64,000 bases of DNA from Actinoplanes aureus (GTDB taxonomy: Bacteria; Actinomycetota; Actinomycetes; Mycobacteriales; Micromonosporaceae): positions 1 through 64,000 of the forward strand of contig NZ_JADQTO010000024.1 of NCBI RefSeq assembly GCF_015704865.1, in the 5' to 3' direction. The position numbers and the translations under genes are program-made. The notes beneath the pieces are model-generated. The model was not told the origin of the DNA, did no database searches, and worked only from the letters and a program-made list of their open reading frames with translations. Below are positions 8,071-17,373 of the stretch, piece after piece. Within the stretch, counting starts at the first letter, position 1, and every line of letters starts with the position of its first letter.

Positions 8071-9038
8071 CGCGGTTCGTGAACGGCTGGGCGCTGGGCC
8101 GCTTCGACGACGGGGCGCGACAGTTCGTGGCGGTGGTGGTGGGCGACCGGGCGATCCCGTTGCAGGACGACGGGCTGACCGCCGGCCCGGCCACGCTGCG
8201 GGCCCTGCTCGACAACTGGGCTTACATCCACCCGAGGCTTGCCGAGCTGGCCGGCTCCGCCACGCCGGGCGACGGTGTCCCGCTCGACGTGCTGCGCACG
8301 CTCGCCCCGGTGGAACCCCGGCAGATCCTGCAGGCCGGTGCGAACTACCGCACTCACGTCGCCGAGATCATCGTGTCCAGCCGGGCCGCTGACGATCCCC
8401 GCTCCGATGACGAGTTGCGCCGCGCGGCGGAGCAGATGATGGACGAGCGTGCGCGTAGCGGCAGCCCGTTCCTGTTCAGCGGCCTTCCGGCGGCGATCTG
8501 CGGCCCGGATGACGACGTGCTGCTGCCGGCCGAGGCGAGCCAGGTCGACTGGGAGGCCGAACTCGCTGTGGTCATCGGCGCGCCCGCACGGCGGGTCTCC
8601 CGCGAGCAGGCGATGGATTACGTGGCCGGCTACACGGTGTGCAACGACATCAGCGCCCGGGACCTGCAGTTCCCGGCCGAGCACAAGGCCCTCGGCGGCG
8701 ACTGGCTGCGAGCGAAGAACCGGCCGACGTTCCTGCCGACCGGCCCGTTCCTGGTGCCCGCCGACCAGGTCGGTGACCACCGCAAGCTCGAGATCACCTT
8801 CGAGCTCAACGGCGAGCGCCTGCAGCAGGACGTACCCGGCAACATGCTCTTCGACGTGCCCACGCTGATCGCCGAGGCGTCCGCCGCGACCACGCTCTAC
8901 CCGGGGGACCTGATCCTCACCGGCAGCCCGGCCGGCAACGGCGGGCATTGGAAGCGCTGGTTGCGGGCCGGAGACGTGATGCGTACGGCGATCGCCGGCC
9001 TGGGCGAGCAGCGCAACACCTGCGTACCGGAGCAGTGA
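8067..9038 (+). CDS. Fumarylacetoacetate hydrolase (FAH) family protein
   Basis: 323 residues. The FAH-type core shows GANYRTHV (91-98), metal ligands E163 and E165 (VDWEAELAVVIG) and D194 (CNDISARDLQ), then LTGSPAG near the C-terminus. Members hydrolyse or isomerise acylpyruvates and hydroxymuconate-type dienes that arise from ring cleavage. The start overlaps the enolase-like stop (ATGA) and its stop overlaps the reductase start (GTGA). It most likely acts after the extradiol dioxygenase on the ring-opened product; whether it hydrolyses, hydrates or decarboxylates cannot be told. Confidence 0.87.
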   Translation: MTRFVNGWALGRFDDGARQFVAVVVGDRAIPLQDDGLTAGPATLRALLDNWAYIHPRLAELAGSATPGDGVPLDVLRTLAPVEPRQILQAGANYRTHVAEIIVSSRAADDPRSDDELRRAAEQMMDERARSGSPFLFSGLPAAICGPDDDVLLPAEASQVDWEAELAVVIGAPARRVSREQAMDYVAGYTVCNDISARDLQFPAEHKALGGDWLRAKNRPTFLPTGPFLVPADQVGDHRKLEITFELNGERLQQDVPGNMLFDVPTLIAEASAATTLYPGDLILTGSPAGNGGHWKRWLRAGDVMRTAIAGLGEQRNTCVPEQ

Positions 9039-9982
9039 CCGTGCGGCCGCCGGTCGCCGGGCAGCTGGGCCGTGCCCTGCTCGTCCGCGGCCGGCGGCTG
9101 GTCGGCCCGGCCACGATCGAGCTGCGGCTGGGGCCTGCCGACGAGGCCGCTCTGCCGCGCTGGGCGCCGGGTGCGCACATCGACCTGGTTCTTCCTGGCG
9201 GCCTGGTCCGCCCGTATTCGCTGTGCGGGGACCCCTACGACGCCACCTCCTGGCGGGTGCTGGTGCGCCGTCGAACCGATGGTGGCGCCTCCGCCTACCT
9301 GCATGACCGCCTGCGGGTCGGGGACATCGTCCACGCCCGGGGACCGCGTGACCGCTTCGGTCTCGTCGGCGCCGGCCGCTATCTCTTTCTCGCCTCCGGC
9401 GTCGGCATAGCGCCGCTGCTGCCGATGGCACGCTGGGTCGACGCCGCCCGCATCTTCCCGTGGACGCTGCTTCACCTCGACCATCGCGATTCGGTGCTGG
9501 CGGACGAGGTTCGCTCGCTCGGCGCGGGCGCGGACCTGGCCAGCGACCTGGATGCCGTCGCGGAGGCGGTGATGGCCGCGGCCGACGGCACCGCGGTGTA
9601 CGCCTGCGGAAGTGCCCGCTTCGTCGACGCGGTCACCGGGCTCACCGCCGGCCGGCCCGGGCTGACACTGCACCGGCAGCAGTTCGACGGCCGGCCGAGC
9701 GGGCCGGGTGAGACGCCCGGCTGCGAGCTGGTCCTCGCCCGGCGCGGCGACCGGATCCGGGTGCCGGCGAACACTCCGCTGCTCGAGGCGCTGATCGACG
9801 CCGGCGTCGACGTGCCGGCGTCGTGCGGCTCCGGCATCTGCGGCGCGTGCATCGTTCCTGTCCTGCACGGTGCCGTCCGGCACCGCGACTCGGTGCTCAC
9901 GGACACCGAGCGGGCATCCGGCCGGCACGTGGTCGCCTGCGTCTCGGCTGCGGCCGGCGGGCGGCTCGTCCTGGACCTCTGA
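9035..9982 (+). CDS. VanB-type oxygenase reductase (FMN/NADH/[2Fe-2S])
   Basis: 315 residues, the phthalate dioxygenase reductase/VanB arrangement. A flavin domain carries RPYSL (59-63), an NAD domain carries YLFLASGVGIAPLL, and a C-terminal plant-type ferredoxin has cluster cysteines C264, C269, C272 and C302. It passes electrons from NADH to a terminal oxygenase such as a Rieske protein or P450. The GTG start overlaps the FAH stop (GTGA) and fixes the N-terminus. No Rieske or P450 oxygenase is encoded in this window, so its partner must be elsewhere or non-standard. Confidence 0.85.
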   Translation: MTVRPPVAGQLGRALLVRGRRLVGPATIELRLGPADEAALPRWAPGAHIDLVLPGGLVRPYSLCGDPYDATSWRVLVRRRTDGGASAYLHDRLRVGDIVHARGPRDRFGLVGAGRYLFLASGVGIAPLLPMARWVDAARIFPWTLLHLDHRDSVLADEVRSLGAGADLASDLDAVAEAVMAAADGTAVYACGSARFVDAVTGLTAGRPGLTLHRQQFDGRPSGPGETPGCELVLARRGDRIRVPANTPLLEALIDAGVDVPASCGSGICGACIVPVLHGAVRHRDSVLTDTERASGRHVVACVSAAAGGRLVLDL

Positions 9983-10008
9983 TCTGCTGATCGTCGGCAC
10001 GCGCCGAT

Positions 10009-10040
10009 GCGCCGGGGTCCCTTGGCGGAGGGCCCGGCGC
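10009..10040. terminator. Intergenic stem-loop between convergent genes
   Basis: GCGCCGGG pairs with CCCGGCGC, with an inner CCCT/AGGG extension, in the 77-bp gap between the reductase stop and the convergent monooxygenase stop. No U-tract follows, as is common in actinomycetes. It could end transcription in both directions. Confidence 0.55.
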
Positions 10041-10059
10041 ACTGGCAGATGCCGGCTGA

Positions 10060-11274
10060 TCAGTCGGTGATGAGGGCGAGCTGCTTGTTGATCTCGGCGG
10101 GGTTGGTGTCGCCGACGACCTTCTGCAGGAACGGTGTGCGGTCGAAGATGAAGTCGCGGACCGGCCGCAGCAGTCTCGGGGTGTGGTGGAACATCTGCCC
10201 GTTGCGGTAAGCCATCGTGACCTGGAACGCCGTGTGCGGCTTGCGCGGCTCCTCGTACGCCTGCAGCGCCTGCCGGACAGCGGCGAAGTCGGTCAGGTCG
10301 ACGCCGCGCAGTCGGCGGCCGATGAAGTAGCCGTCCTCGATGGCCATGCCCGCGCCATACGCGGCGTACGGGGAGGTGGCATGTGCCGCGTCCCCGGCGA
10401 GCGTGATCCGGCCCTGCGACCACTGCGGCAGGAAACCACGGTCGCGCAGCACCCAGCGCTGGACATGCTGCGCCTCGGTCCGCTCGATCAGCTGCGGCAG
10501 CGGGTGCGGGAACGTGCGGCCCAGTTGCTTGGCCCGGGCCAGCAGGTCGGCCGGCGCGGGGGCGTCCGGGTCGCAGGCCTCGAGCACCCACCACTGGTAG
10601 CCGTCGCGGCCCTTGTAGCGGATCGACGTCCAGCTGCCCTGCACCTCGCGACCGTGCCCGATGACGCAGTAGCCGGTCTCGCCGCCGATGTCGTCGGCGA
10701 AGGTGTAGCCGGCGATCGCGTGCAGACGATGCTCACGCTTGGGGCCGTCACCCCACAGCGTGCGGCGCACGACTGAGTCGATGCCGTCGGCGCCGACCAG
10801 CACGTCGGCTTCGTAGGTGCTGCCGTCGGCCAGGTGCAGGGTGACGGCCCGTTCGTCCTGCTCGATCCGGTCGACGCTCTGGTTGGTGCGCAGCACGCCG
10901 GGCGGCAGCGCCGCGAGCATCCGCTCGTACAGCTCGGGTCGTAGCAGGCCGATGAAGCCACCGCCGCGACCGTACTGTTTCTCGATCTCGGGGTCGCTCT
11001 TGATCGTGGCGCGCACGCGCCCCTTGTCGTTGCGGAACTGCGACAGGCACGGCGCACCCAGGTCGGTCGTGTCCACCCCCATCAGCCCGAGAGCTTTCAG
11101 CGGCGGCGGCCACAGGTTCAGAACGTTGCCGGCCGGGCGGGCCTCCCGGTAACGCTCGAAGATCGCCACGTCGTGGCCGGCCTGATGTACGGACAGCGCG
11201 GTGGCCATGCCGGCCGGTCCGCCGCCGATGACGGCGACGCGTCCACGTCTCGGGGATGGTGAAGAAGCAGACAT
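10060..11274 (-). CDS. FAD-dependent monooxygenase, second copy type (salicylate hydroxylase-like)
   Basis: 404 residues. The FAD GxGxxG is near residue 17 (VIGGGPAG), followed by the DG motif VLVGADGID and the GD motif ITLAGDAAHATSP. ATG 11274 is chosen because GAGGAG lies 7 nt upstream; an in-frame start at 11307 has no such site. It differs clearly from the monooxygenase at 3638-4768, so this is not a recent duplicate. It converges on the dioxygenase operon but has the same promoter block (17-mer, 29 nt, 11-mer), so it is probably co-induced and carries out another hydroxylation in the same pathway. Confidence 0.88.
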   Translation of the reverse strand: MSASSPSPRRGRVAVIGGGPAGMATALSVHQAGHDVAIFERYREARPAGNVLNLWPPPLKALGLMGVDTTDLGAPCLSQFRNDKGRVRATIKSDPEIEKQYGRGGGFIGLLRPELYERMLAALPPGVLRTNQSVDRIEQDERAVTLHLADGSTYEADVLVGADGIDSVVRRTLWGDGPKREHRLHAIAGYTFADDIGGETGYCVIGHGREVQGSWTSIRYKGRDGYQWWVLEACDPDAPAPADLLARAKQLGRTFPHPLPQLIERTEAQHVQRWVLRDRGFLPQWSQGRITLAGDAAHATSPYAAYGAGMAIEDGYFIGRRLRGVDLTDFAAVRQALQAYEEPRKPHTAFQVTMAYRNGQMFHHTPRLLRPVRDFIFDRTPFLQKVVGDTNPAEINKQLALITD

Positions 11275-11398
11275 CGTTGTTCTCCTCGGTTGCGGATCGG
11301 CCGGCACGTCGGCGTCAGTTCCGGAACGGATGCACCGTTCAGCGAGTTCAGGAGCTCTGCCATCAACGGCTACCGCGTCACTGATGTGTGATGTGCAT

Positions 11399-11409
11399 GA
11401 CGCTAGGAA
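11399..11409 (-). promoter_or_regulatory. -10 region of the second monooxygenase promoter
   Basis: On the minus strand this reads TTCCTAGCGTC, identical to 2645-2655 before the dioxygenase operon, and sits 29 nt downstream of the shared box. The hexamer TAGCGT fits a -10 element. The 5' leader would be about 120 nt. Confidence 0.65.
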
Positions 11410-11438
11410 TTAACCCGGGCGAGGGGAAATCCGCGCTG

Positions 11439-11455
11439 GCTATCGCTCCAATTCA
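11439..11455 (-). promoter_or_regulatory. Shared LysR-type box, copy 2
   Basis: The minus strand reads TGAATTGGAGCGATAGC, a 17/17 match to 2599-2615, in the correct orientation for the gene starting at 11274. It is also about 95 bp upstream of the divergent DUF72 gene, which may therefore be affected too. Confidence 0.75.
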
Positions 11456-11550
11456 CGGCGGCTATGGCCGCGAGGGCGCGGCGATACCGCACGCTTGCCA
11501 CCCTGACGTCCCGATGTGATTCCCGCGGCATCTAGGGGTATCCGTGGCAT

Positions 11551-12309
11551 ATGACTCGGACGAAGGTCGGCCTGTGCGGAGCCAGCATGGCGCTGACGTC
11601 CTACTCGCAACGCTTCCGGGTGCTGGAGGTGCAGCAGACGTTCTACGAGCCGCCCCGCGAGGCGACGCTGCGGCGGTGGCGGGCCAGCGTTCCACCGGCG
11701 TTCGAGTTCACCATCAAGGCGTGGCAGTTGATCACGCATGAGGCGAAAAGCTCCACATACCGGCGGCTGCGCACCCCACTGACAGCCGAGGAACGCACCC
11801 AGGTCGGCGGTTTCCGGTGGACGCCCGTCGTTGCGCGCGCCTGGGAGACCACGCTCGGCTGCGCCGCGATCCTGGAAGCGACCGCGATCCTGCTGCAGTG
11901 CCCGGCGAGCTTCCGGCCGACCGAGACCGCCATCGCGCGGCTGCGTGAGTTCTTCGCCAGAGCGCGCCGGCCGGCCGGTGTCCGGCTGTTGTGGGAGCCG
12001 CGCGGCCCGTGGCCGGATGAGGTGGTCCGGGGCTTGTGCGAGGAACTCGACCTGACCCACGCCGCCGACCCGTTCCTGCGCCGCAGCCTGACGCCGATGG
12101 CCTACTACCGGCTGCACGGCATCACCGGCGCCCGGCACATGTACACGGATGCTGAGCTGGCGCACCTCGCCGACACCGTCGGCGACGGCCCGGCATACGT
12201 GATGTTCAACAATCTGCCCCGGGCCGCCGACGCCTGGCGGTTCAGCCAGCTGGTGCGCCGGGATGCGGGCGCCGCCCGACCGACGCTGGTCGACGCCGGC
12301 CTCGACTGA
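11551..12309 (+). CDS. DUF72 family protein
   Basis: 252 residues starting MTRTKVGLCGASMALTSY. It has the DUF72 (YecE-like) TIM-barrel features: an early strand leading to LEVQQTFYEPP, the FEFTIKAWQLITH stretch, and the later YYRLHGI and YVMFNNLP motifs. The family's biochemical role is not established. It is divergent from the second monooxygenase and shares its upstream region, so it may belong to the same regulon. No signal peptide or membrane segment is seen. Confidence 0.8.
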   Translation: MTRTKVGLCGASMALTSYSQRFRVLEVQQTFYEPPREATLRRWRASVPPAFEFTIKAWQLITHEAKSSTYRRLRTPLTAEERTQVGGFRWTPVVARAWETTLGCAAILEATAILLQCPASFRPTETAIARLREFFARARRPAGVRLLWEPRGPWPDEVVRGLCEELDLTHAADPFLRRSLTPMAYYRLHGITGARHMYTDAELAHLADTVGDGPAYVMFNNLPRAADAWRFSQLVRRDAGAARPTLVDAGLD

Positions 12310-12424
12310 CCGGCGCCCTTTCCTCTACAGCCGGCGCCGTGCGGGCCGAGAACACATCTACTGGGCGCACGGAGAAGGCTCTGTCAAACCTAGTTGGTGA
12401 CGGACTCGGCGACGGCCATCTCTT

Positions 12425-12452
12425 TCTCCGTCGCCGGGCGTGGCGACGGAGA
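12425..12452. terminator. Hairpin between convergent DUF72 and sialidase-like genes
   Basis: TCTCCGTCGCC and GGCGACGGAGA form a perfect 11-bp stem with a 6-nt loop, located between the two convergent stops (12309 and 12471). It probably terminates both transcripts. Confidence 0.65.
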
Positions 12453-12470
12453 GGCCGGAGACCGGTTCCG

Positions 12471-14276
12471 TCAGTTCGATACTTGGACCAGGGACCACTG
12501 CTGTTCGGTTAGGTTCTGGTCCGGCCATTGGATGACTGGGGCGCCGTCGGCAGCTGAGCCACCGGACACGGTCAGCAGCTTGCCGCTGTGGCGGGCGCGG
12601 ATCTCGTAGTAGCCGCCGACGGCTTCCAGCGTGTAGGCCTGATCGAATCCGGTGTTGTGCACCCATTGCACCGCTTGTGCCCCGTCGGCGGTGCTCGTCT
12701 GCCAGATCGACACGGCCTGACCGCTGTTGCGGTTGAGCAGCGTCCGGTAGCCGCCGCCGATGTCGCTCACGTGCCAGTGCTGGTTGATGCCGCCGTTGTC
12801 GGCCCACTGCACCAGGTTCGCGCCGTCGGTCAGGGTGGCGCCGTACGCGTCGAGGACCTTGCCGCTGCGCCGGTTGACCAGCTTGTAGTACGCCCCGGCG
12901 GAACGCCCGAAGTCGATGTCGGCGTGCTGGATGTGGCTGGCACCGGAGAGGACCAGCACTCGTCCGGTGCGGGGCACATACGTCAGGTTGCGGCTGTACC
13001 CGGCCCCGATGGTGGTGAGCTGGCGCGTCCAGGGACCGGTGCTGCTTCCGGTCGGGTTGACCCACACGTCGCCGCTACCGGCGGCGTTGAACAGCAACCG
13101 GCCGTCCGGCAGCCGGATGATCACCGGGCTGCCGCCGGTGGTGAGCGCGGGTGACCCCGCGGTGACCGGCAGGGTGGTGATGTTCGTTCCGGCGGCCCCG
13201 CCGACGGCGAAGAACCGCAACGGATCGGACGAGATCTTGTAGCGCGTGTTGTCGCCGCCACCGAAGTACTCGTAGGTCATCATCCAGCGGCCGTCGCTGG
13301 TCGGTACCACGTTGGGCATGCCGGGTCGCCCGCCGCCGATCTGGTTGACGCCGCCGACGTTCTGGGTGAGGCCGGCGACGTCGACCACGGGCGCGCTCCA
13401 CCCGCCGGCGGTGTTGCCGTTCCAGGTCCGGTGGGCGATGACCTGCCCGTGGGAGTCACCAGCGGTGTTGTTGTCGGCACGCATGGCCAGAACACCTGTG
13501 GACGCGTCGTAGCCGGTGTAGTCGTTCTCGTCGGAGTAGTAGGCGACGAGCTGGTTGTTGTGAACCATCAGGTACGGCTCCCAGATGGGGTCGACCTGCC
13601 GGTACGTGTTGGCCCGGGCGATCCGCTGACCGATGGCGCCGGCGCTGCCGCCCTGCCACCCGCCGGTGGTGATGATGTTCAGGAAGCTCCAGGAGGCGCC
13701 CTGGTTCGTGCTGGCGTACAGGGCGATCGCCATGTCGCGGCGATCGCCGTCGTTCGTCGGCACCCAGTTCGGGTCCGCCGCCTTCTGCTCGGTGTAGTAC
13801 ACGTCCTCGCCGGACACCACGGTGGACAGCAGCAGGGTACCCGCGCTCAGGTTGCCGACGTTCTGCGGCAGGACGTAGAAGTACGGGTTGGTCCAGCTGC
13901 TGGTGTACCGGGCATGGGCCGGGTCGCCGGATGCGTAGGCCGGGGCGGGAACGTCGGACAGCCACTGCCAGGTGGTGCCGTCGTCGTCACTGCGGTACAC
14001 CGGGATGACCTGGCCGGCTGCCGTGCCGGTCGGGCCGACGGTGGCCTTCTCGAACGCGGCCACCAGGCGTCCGCCCGGCAGTGCCGCGGCCTTCGGGTAC
14101 ACGCTGCAGTTGCTGAATCCCTTGGTGCACCTGGCGTCGGTGGGAAGTTGGAAGAGGGTCCGCGGCGTCGGGCTTACGGCCTCGGCGGGCAGCGCGGGCC
14201 CGGCGAGCGTCAACAGCATGGCGAACAGTACGGCCACGGCACTGCGCAGCGGTCGGCTTCGGGAGCGGTCGTTCAT
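12471..14276 (-). CDS. Secreted sialidase-like (BNR propeller) glycosidase with C-terminal ricin-type lectin domain
   Basis: 601 residues. The Sec signal peptide (about residues 1-32) ends near LPAEA. The body carries BNR/Asp-box blades such as SDDDGTTWQW and STNQGASWSF, typical of sialidase-fold enzymes including exo-arabinanases. The last about 140 residues are a ricin-B-like beta-trefoil with three QxW-type repeats (QWADNGGINQHW, QWVHNTGFDQAY, QWPDQNLTEQQW). It is the last gene of the sugar operon, 59 bp after GH42. The start ATG 14276 has AAAGGAAA upstream. It probably releases sugars outside the cell for the ABC importer; a GH93-like arabinan role is possible as well as sialidase. Confidence 0.78.
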   Translation of the reverse strand: MNDRSRSRPLRSAVAVLFAMLLTLAGPALPAEAVSPTPRTLFQLPTDARCTKGFSNCSVYPKAAALPGGRLVAAFEKATVGPTGTAAGQVIPVYRSDDDGTTWQWLSDVPAPAYASGDPAHARYTSSWTNPYFYVLPQNVGNLSAGTLLLSTVVSGEDVYYTEQKAADPNWVPTNDGDRRDMAIALYASTNQGASWSFLNIITTGGWQGGSAGAIGQRIARANTYRQVDPIWEPYLMVHNNQLVAYYSDENDYTGYDASTGVLAMRADNNTAGDSHGQVIAHRTWNGNTAGGWSAPVVDVAGLTQNVGGVNQIGGGRPGMPNVVPTSDGRWMMTYEYFGGGDNTRYKISSDPLRFFAVGGAAGTNITTLPVTAGSPALTTGGSPVIIRLPDGRLLFNAAGSGDVWVNPTGSSTGPWTRQLTTIGAGYSRNLTYVPRTGRVLVLSGASHIQHADIDFGRSAGAYYKLVNRRSGKVLDAYGATLTDGANLVQWADNGGINQHWHVSDIGGGYRTLLNRNSGQAVSIWQTSTADGAQAVQWVHNTGFDQAYTLEAVGGYYEIRARHSGKLLTVSGGSAADGAPVIQWPDQNLTEQQWSLVQVSN

Positions 14277-14335
14277 GACATTTCCTTTCCGCCGGGCGCG
14301 AGGACGGGGTGCCCGGACGATTCGGGGATGCGGCG

Positions 14336-16453
14336 TCAGGTTTGCGGCGGCTGCTCGACGAGGACGCGGACGTCCCATGCAGCAAGCTGGAGGTCGTCGC
14401 CGGCCGGTAGCGGTTTGCCGGTCAGTACGTCGCGGCAGTCGATCGGCACGGTGACGGTGGCTGGGTCGAAGGACCAGTTGTGCACGAACCGCAGCCGGCT
14501 GCCGTCGGCCGCGGTGGCCCCGGTACAGGTGACGGAGGTGGGCAGGTCGCGCCATGCGGAGGTACGCCCGGAGGCTGCCCATCGCAGCAGAGCCTCGCCG
14601 AGTGCGAGGTCGGGCACGGTGCCGACGTGGGTGATCCGGCCCCGGCCGGCGGTGCGGGTGGTGACGGCCGGCCATCGGCCGAAGTGCGGGTGCCGGTAGT
14701 GGGCGAGAACAGTTGCTCCGTCGACGGTGAGACCGTCCACCCAGCGGGTCGCGGTCGAGCCGTCCGGGATCGGAAACTCTGCGGGATCGGCGGTGGCCAC
14801 CTCGATCGGGGTGTGGATGGTGCTGAACTCGTCGTACCAGGCTCCGGCCGCGTCAGCGAGCCGGGCCGGCATCCGATCAGTGCGGGCCCGGGCCTGTTGG
14901 TCCGCGTATCCGGTGCGCGGCCCGAGGATCAGGTGCCCGCCGGCGTGGGCGTAGTCGCGCAGCCAGTCGAGGGTTTCGTCGTCGGTGAGGTAAAGGCCGG
15001 CGGCGATCAGCACCGGGAACTGGCGGACGGCGTCGTCGATGGTCGGGAGCCGGGTGGCGTGGATGATGCGGACCTGGAGTCCGGCATCGAATGCGCCGCG
15101 GTAGAACGGCTCGATGAGTCCCTGATAGGCGCGCTCGTCGGGGGTGCCGTCGGGGTGGGACAGGGCCGGATACTTCTGCATGATCCAGCGGGTCGGCATG
15201 GAGAACAGCAGGGCGACGTCGGCGTCCGGGGTCAGGCCGGCGACCAGCTCACCGGCCTGCTGGAACTCGGCGCCCAGCTCGGCGAGCTCGGTGTAGGTGC
15301 GCCCCGGTTCGCCGCTGTGCGGCAGGATGCCACCCCAGTAGGTCTCGGTACCGAAGTGCAGCGTGTGCCAGTGCCAATAGCCGATCATGCGGGCGCCGCG
15401 GGCCACCAGGGCCCACGCGGCCTGGCGCCACTGGCCGTCGTAGGCCGGCCGGCTGTCCCAGGAGAAGCCGATGTGCGACGCATTGGTCTCGGTGACCAGG
15501 AACGGCGCCTGCTTCGAGGAGTACATGCGGTCGGCGCTCAGATACAGCGCCCAGGTGCCGTCGGTGGTCCACGTCTGCGTCGGTGTGCGCCGGTCCGGCA
15601 GGGCGAGTCCGTCCTGCATGACGTAGTAGGCGTTGCCGGCGGTGACGTCGAGCGCCTCGGTCAGCTGGTCGTCGTCGAAGGCGGGCCGGTCGTAGGCCAG
15701 GCAGGTGGTGACGAACTGCTCGGGGCGCGCGTATTCGCGTACGATCTCGGCCTGCCAGCTGATGAACTGCTCGGTCTGGCTTGCCTGGAACCGTCGCCAG
15801 GCGATCTCGTATTGGGGTTGGGCGTTGCCGTCGGGCCGCCACAGGTCGGCCCAGGTCGACAGCCGGTGCGACCAGTAGACCAGGCCCCATTGCTCGTTGA
15901 GGTTCTCGACGGTGCCGTACTCGTGGCGCAGGTGGTCGGTGAACCGCTGGAAGACCCCGTGGTTGTGCAGCAGTTCCAGGCCGGGCTCGTTGTCGACCTG
16001 AAAGCCGATGACCGCCGGGTGCCGGGCGTAGCGGCTGATGACGCGGCGGATGATCCGCTCAGCGTGGAAGCGGAACGCGGGATGGGTGAAGTCGACCTCC
16101 TGCCGGGCGCCCCAGCCGATCGGCTCGCCGGAACTGCGCTCGCCGGCGATCTCCGGATACAGCCGGGCCAGCCAGGGCGGGACCGCGTAGGTCGGGGTGC
16201 CCAGGATGACGGCGATTCCCCGCCGCTGGGCGCCGTCGAGGACCGGTTGCAGCCAGTCGAGGTCGAACCGGCCCTCCTCCGGTTCCCAGGTCGACCACAC
16301 CGACTCGCCGACGCGGATGACGGTGAACCCGGCGTCGGCCATCAGGTTCAGGTCGCGTTCCAGGCGGTCGGTGGGCTGGTACTCGTGGTAGTAGGCCGCC
16401 CCGAAGAGGACATGGTTCGGCAGCTGAGGCATGTGTCGTGACTCCGATTTCAT
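14336..16453 (-). CDS. Beta-galactosidase, glycoside hydrolase family 42
   Basis: 705 residues with the GH42 layout: an N-terminal TIM barrel (about 15-400), a trimerisation/amidotransferase-like domain and a small C-terminal beta domain. The acid/base is E156 (QVDNEPG) and the nucleophile E322 (VTETNASH). No signal peptide, so it acts on imported galactosides in the cytoplasm. The start overlaps the preceding permease stop by ATGA; a second start seven codons in (MPQLPNHV) is possible. With the importer and the secreted lectin-glycosidase it suggests use of galactan, arabinogalactan or similar oligosaccharides. Confidence 0.9.
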   Translation of the reverse strand: MKSESRHMPQLPNHVLFGAAYYHEYQPTDRLERDLNLMADAGFTVIRVGESVWSTWEPEEGRFDLDWLQPVLDGAQRRGIAVILGTPTYAVPPWLARLYPEIAGERSSGEPIGWGARQEVDFTHPAFRFHAERIIRRVISRYARHPAVIGFQVDNEPGLELLHNHGVFQRFTDHLRHEYGTVENLNEQWGLVYWSHRLSTWADLWRPDGNAQPQYEIAWRRFQASQTEQFISWQAEIVREYARPEQFVTTCLAYDRPAFDDDQLTEALDVTAGNAYYVMQDGLALPDRRTPTQTWTTDGTWALYLSADRMYSSKQAPFLVTETNASHIGFSWDSRPAYDGQWRQAAWALVARGARMIGYWHWHTLHFGTETYWGGILPHSGEPGRTYTELAELGAEFQQAGELVAGLTPDADVALLFSMPTRWIMQKYPALSHPDGTPDERAYQGLIEPFYRGAFDAGLQVRIIHATRLPTIDDAVRQFPVLIAAGLYLTDDETLDWLRDYAHAGGHLILGPRTGYADQQARARTDRMPARLADAAGAWYDEFSTIHTPIEVATADPAEFPIPDGSTATRWVDGLTVDGATVLAHYRHPHFGRWPAVTTRTAGRGRITHVGTVPDLALGEALLRWAASGRTSAWRDLPTSVTCTGATAADGSRLRFVHNWSFDPATVTVPIDCRDVLTGKPLPAGDDLQLAAWDVRVLVEQPPQT

Positions 16454-17373
16454 TCCTTGACGGCGCCGGCGGACAGACCGGACTGCCAGTACCGCTGCAG
16501 CAGGAGGAAGGCGGCGATCAGCGGGATGATCGACAGCAGGGAGCCGGTCACCACGGAGGCCAGCAGTTCAGCGTTGGAGCCGTTGCCGCCGACGGCCTGC
16601 GCGGACCAGGAGCTGAGGCCGACGGTGATCGGGTAGTAGCTGGGGTCGTTCAGCATGATCAGTGGCAGGAAGTAGTTGTTCCAGGTCGCCACGAGGGTGA
16701 ACAGCAGCACCGTGACGAAGCCGGGGACCAGGCTGCGCAGGGTGACCTTGAAGAAGATGGTCAGTTCGCCGGCGCCGTCGATGCGGGCGGCTTCCAGGAC
16801 GCTGTCGGAGACGGCGTCGCGGGCGTAGACCCACATCAGGAACAGGCCGAACGGGCTGACCAGTGACGGCAGGATGATCGCCCACGGGGTGTTGACCAGG
16901 TCGACCTTGCTGAACAGCAGGTAGGTGGGGATGGCCAGGGCGGTGGTGGGGACCATGATGGTGCCCAGGATCAGGCCGAGCAGTGGTCCGCGGCCGCGGA
17001 AGGTGTAGCGGGCGAAGCCGTAGCCGGCGAACGTCGCGAGCGAGGCCGCGCCGACGGCGCTGACCACCGCGTACACCAGGGTGTTGGCCATCCAGCGGGC
17101 GTACTCGCCGTGGTTGTGGGTGAAGGTGGCTTGGATGTTGCTGAACAGGGAGAAGTCCTCACCCAGCCACAGGCCGAAGGTGGAGAACAGGTCGCCGGTG
17201 TTCTTGGTGGCGGCGATGACCAGCCAGAACAGGGGGAACAGGAAGTAGACGAGCAGCGCGCCCATACCCAGGGTCAGCAGGTTGCTCCGGCGTTCACTTC
17301 GCGGTCGCCGGGCGACATGGCTACCGGCGGCCGTGCGGCGGCGCGAGCGCGGTCGTTCGATGGTGGTGGTCAT
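16450..17373 (-). CDS. Sugar ABC transporter permease, MalG type
   Basis: 307 residues with six predicted membrane helices and the EAA loop (EAARIDGAGELTIFFKV) that docks the ATPase. The last residues SAGAVKE are typical of carbohydrate-uptake family 1 permeases. It overlaps its upstream partner at 17370-17373 and GH42 at 16450-16453, both by ATGA. The N-terminus has a basic cytoplasmic extension of about 30 residues. No ATPase gene is present nearby. Confidence 0.92.
   Translation of the reverse strand: MTTTIERPRSRRRTAAGSHVARRPRSERRSNLLTLGMGALLVYFLFPLFWLVIAATKNTGDLFSTFGLWLGEDFSLFSNIQATFTHNHGEYARWMANTLVYAVVSAVGAASLATFAGYGFARYTFRGRGPLLGLILGTIMVPTTALAIPTYLLFSKVDLVNTPWAIILPSLVSPFGLFLMWVYARDAVSDSVLEAARIDGAGELTIFFKVTLRSLVPGFVTVLLFTLVATWNNYFLPLIMLNDPSYYPITVGLSSWSAQAVGGNGSNAELLASVVTGSLLSIIPLIAAFLLLQRYWQSGLSAGAVKE

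Noticed and set aside
14480..16441. 653-codon open frame opposite GH42
   Set aside because: Antisense to a strong GH42 gene with catalytic residues. Long shadow frames are normal at this GC content, and this one has no family motif.
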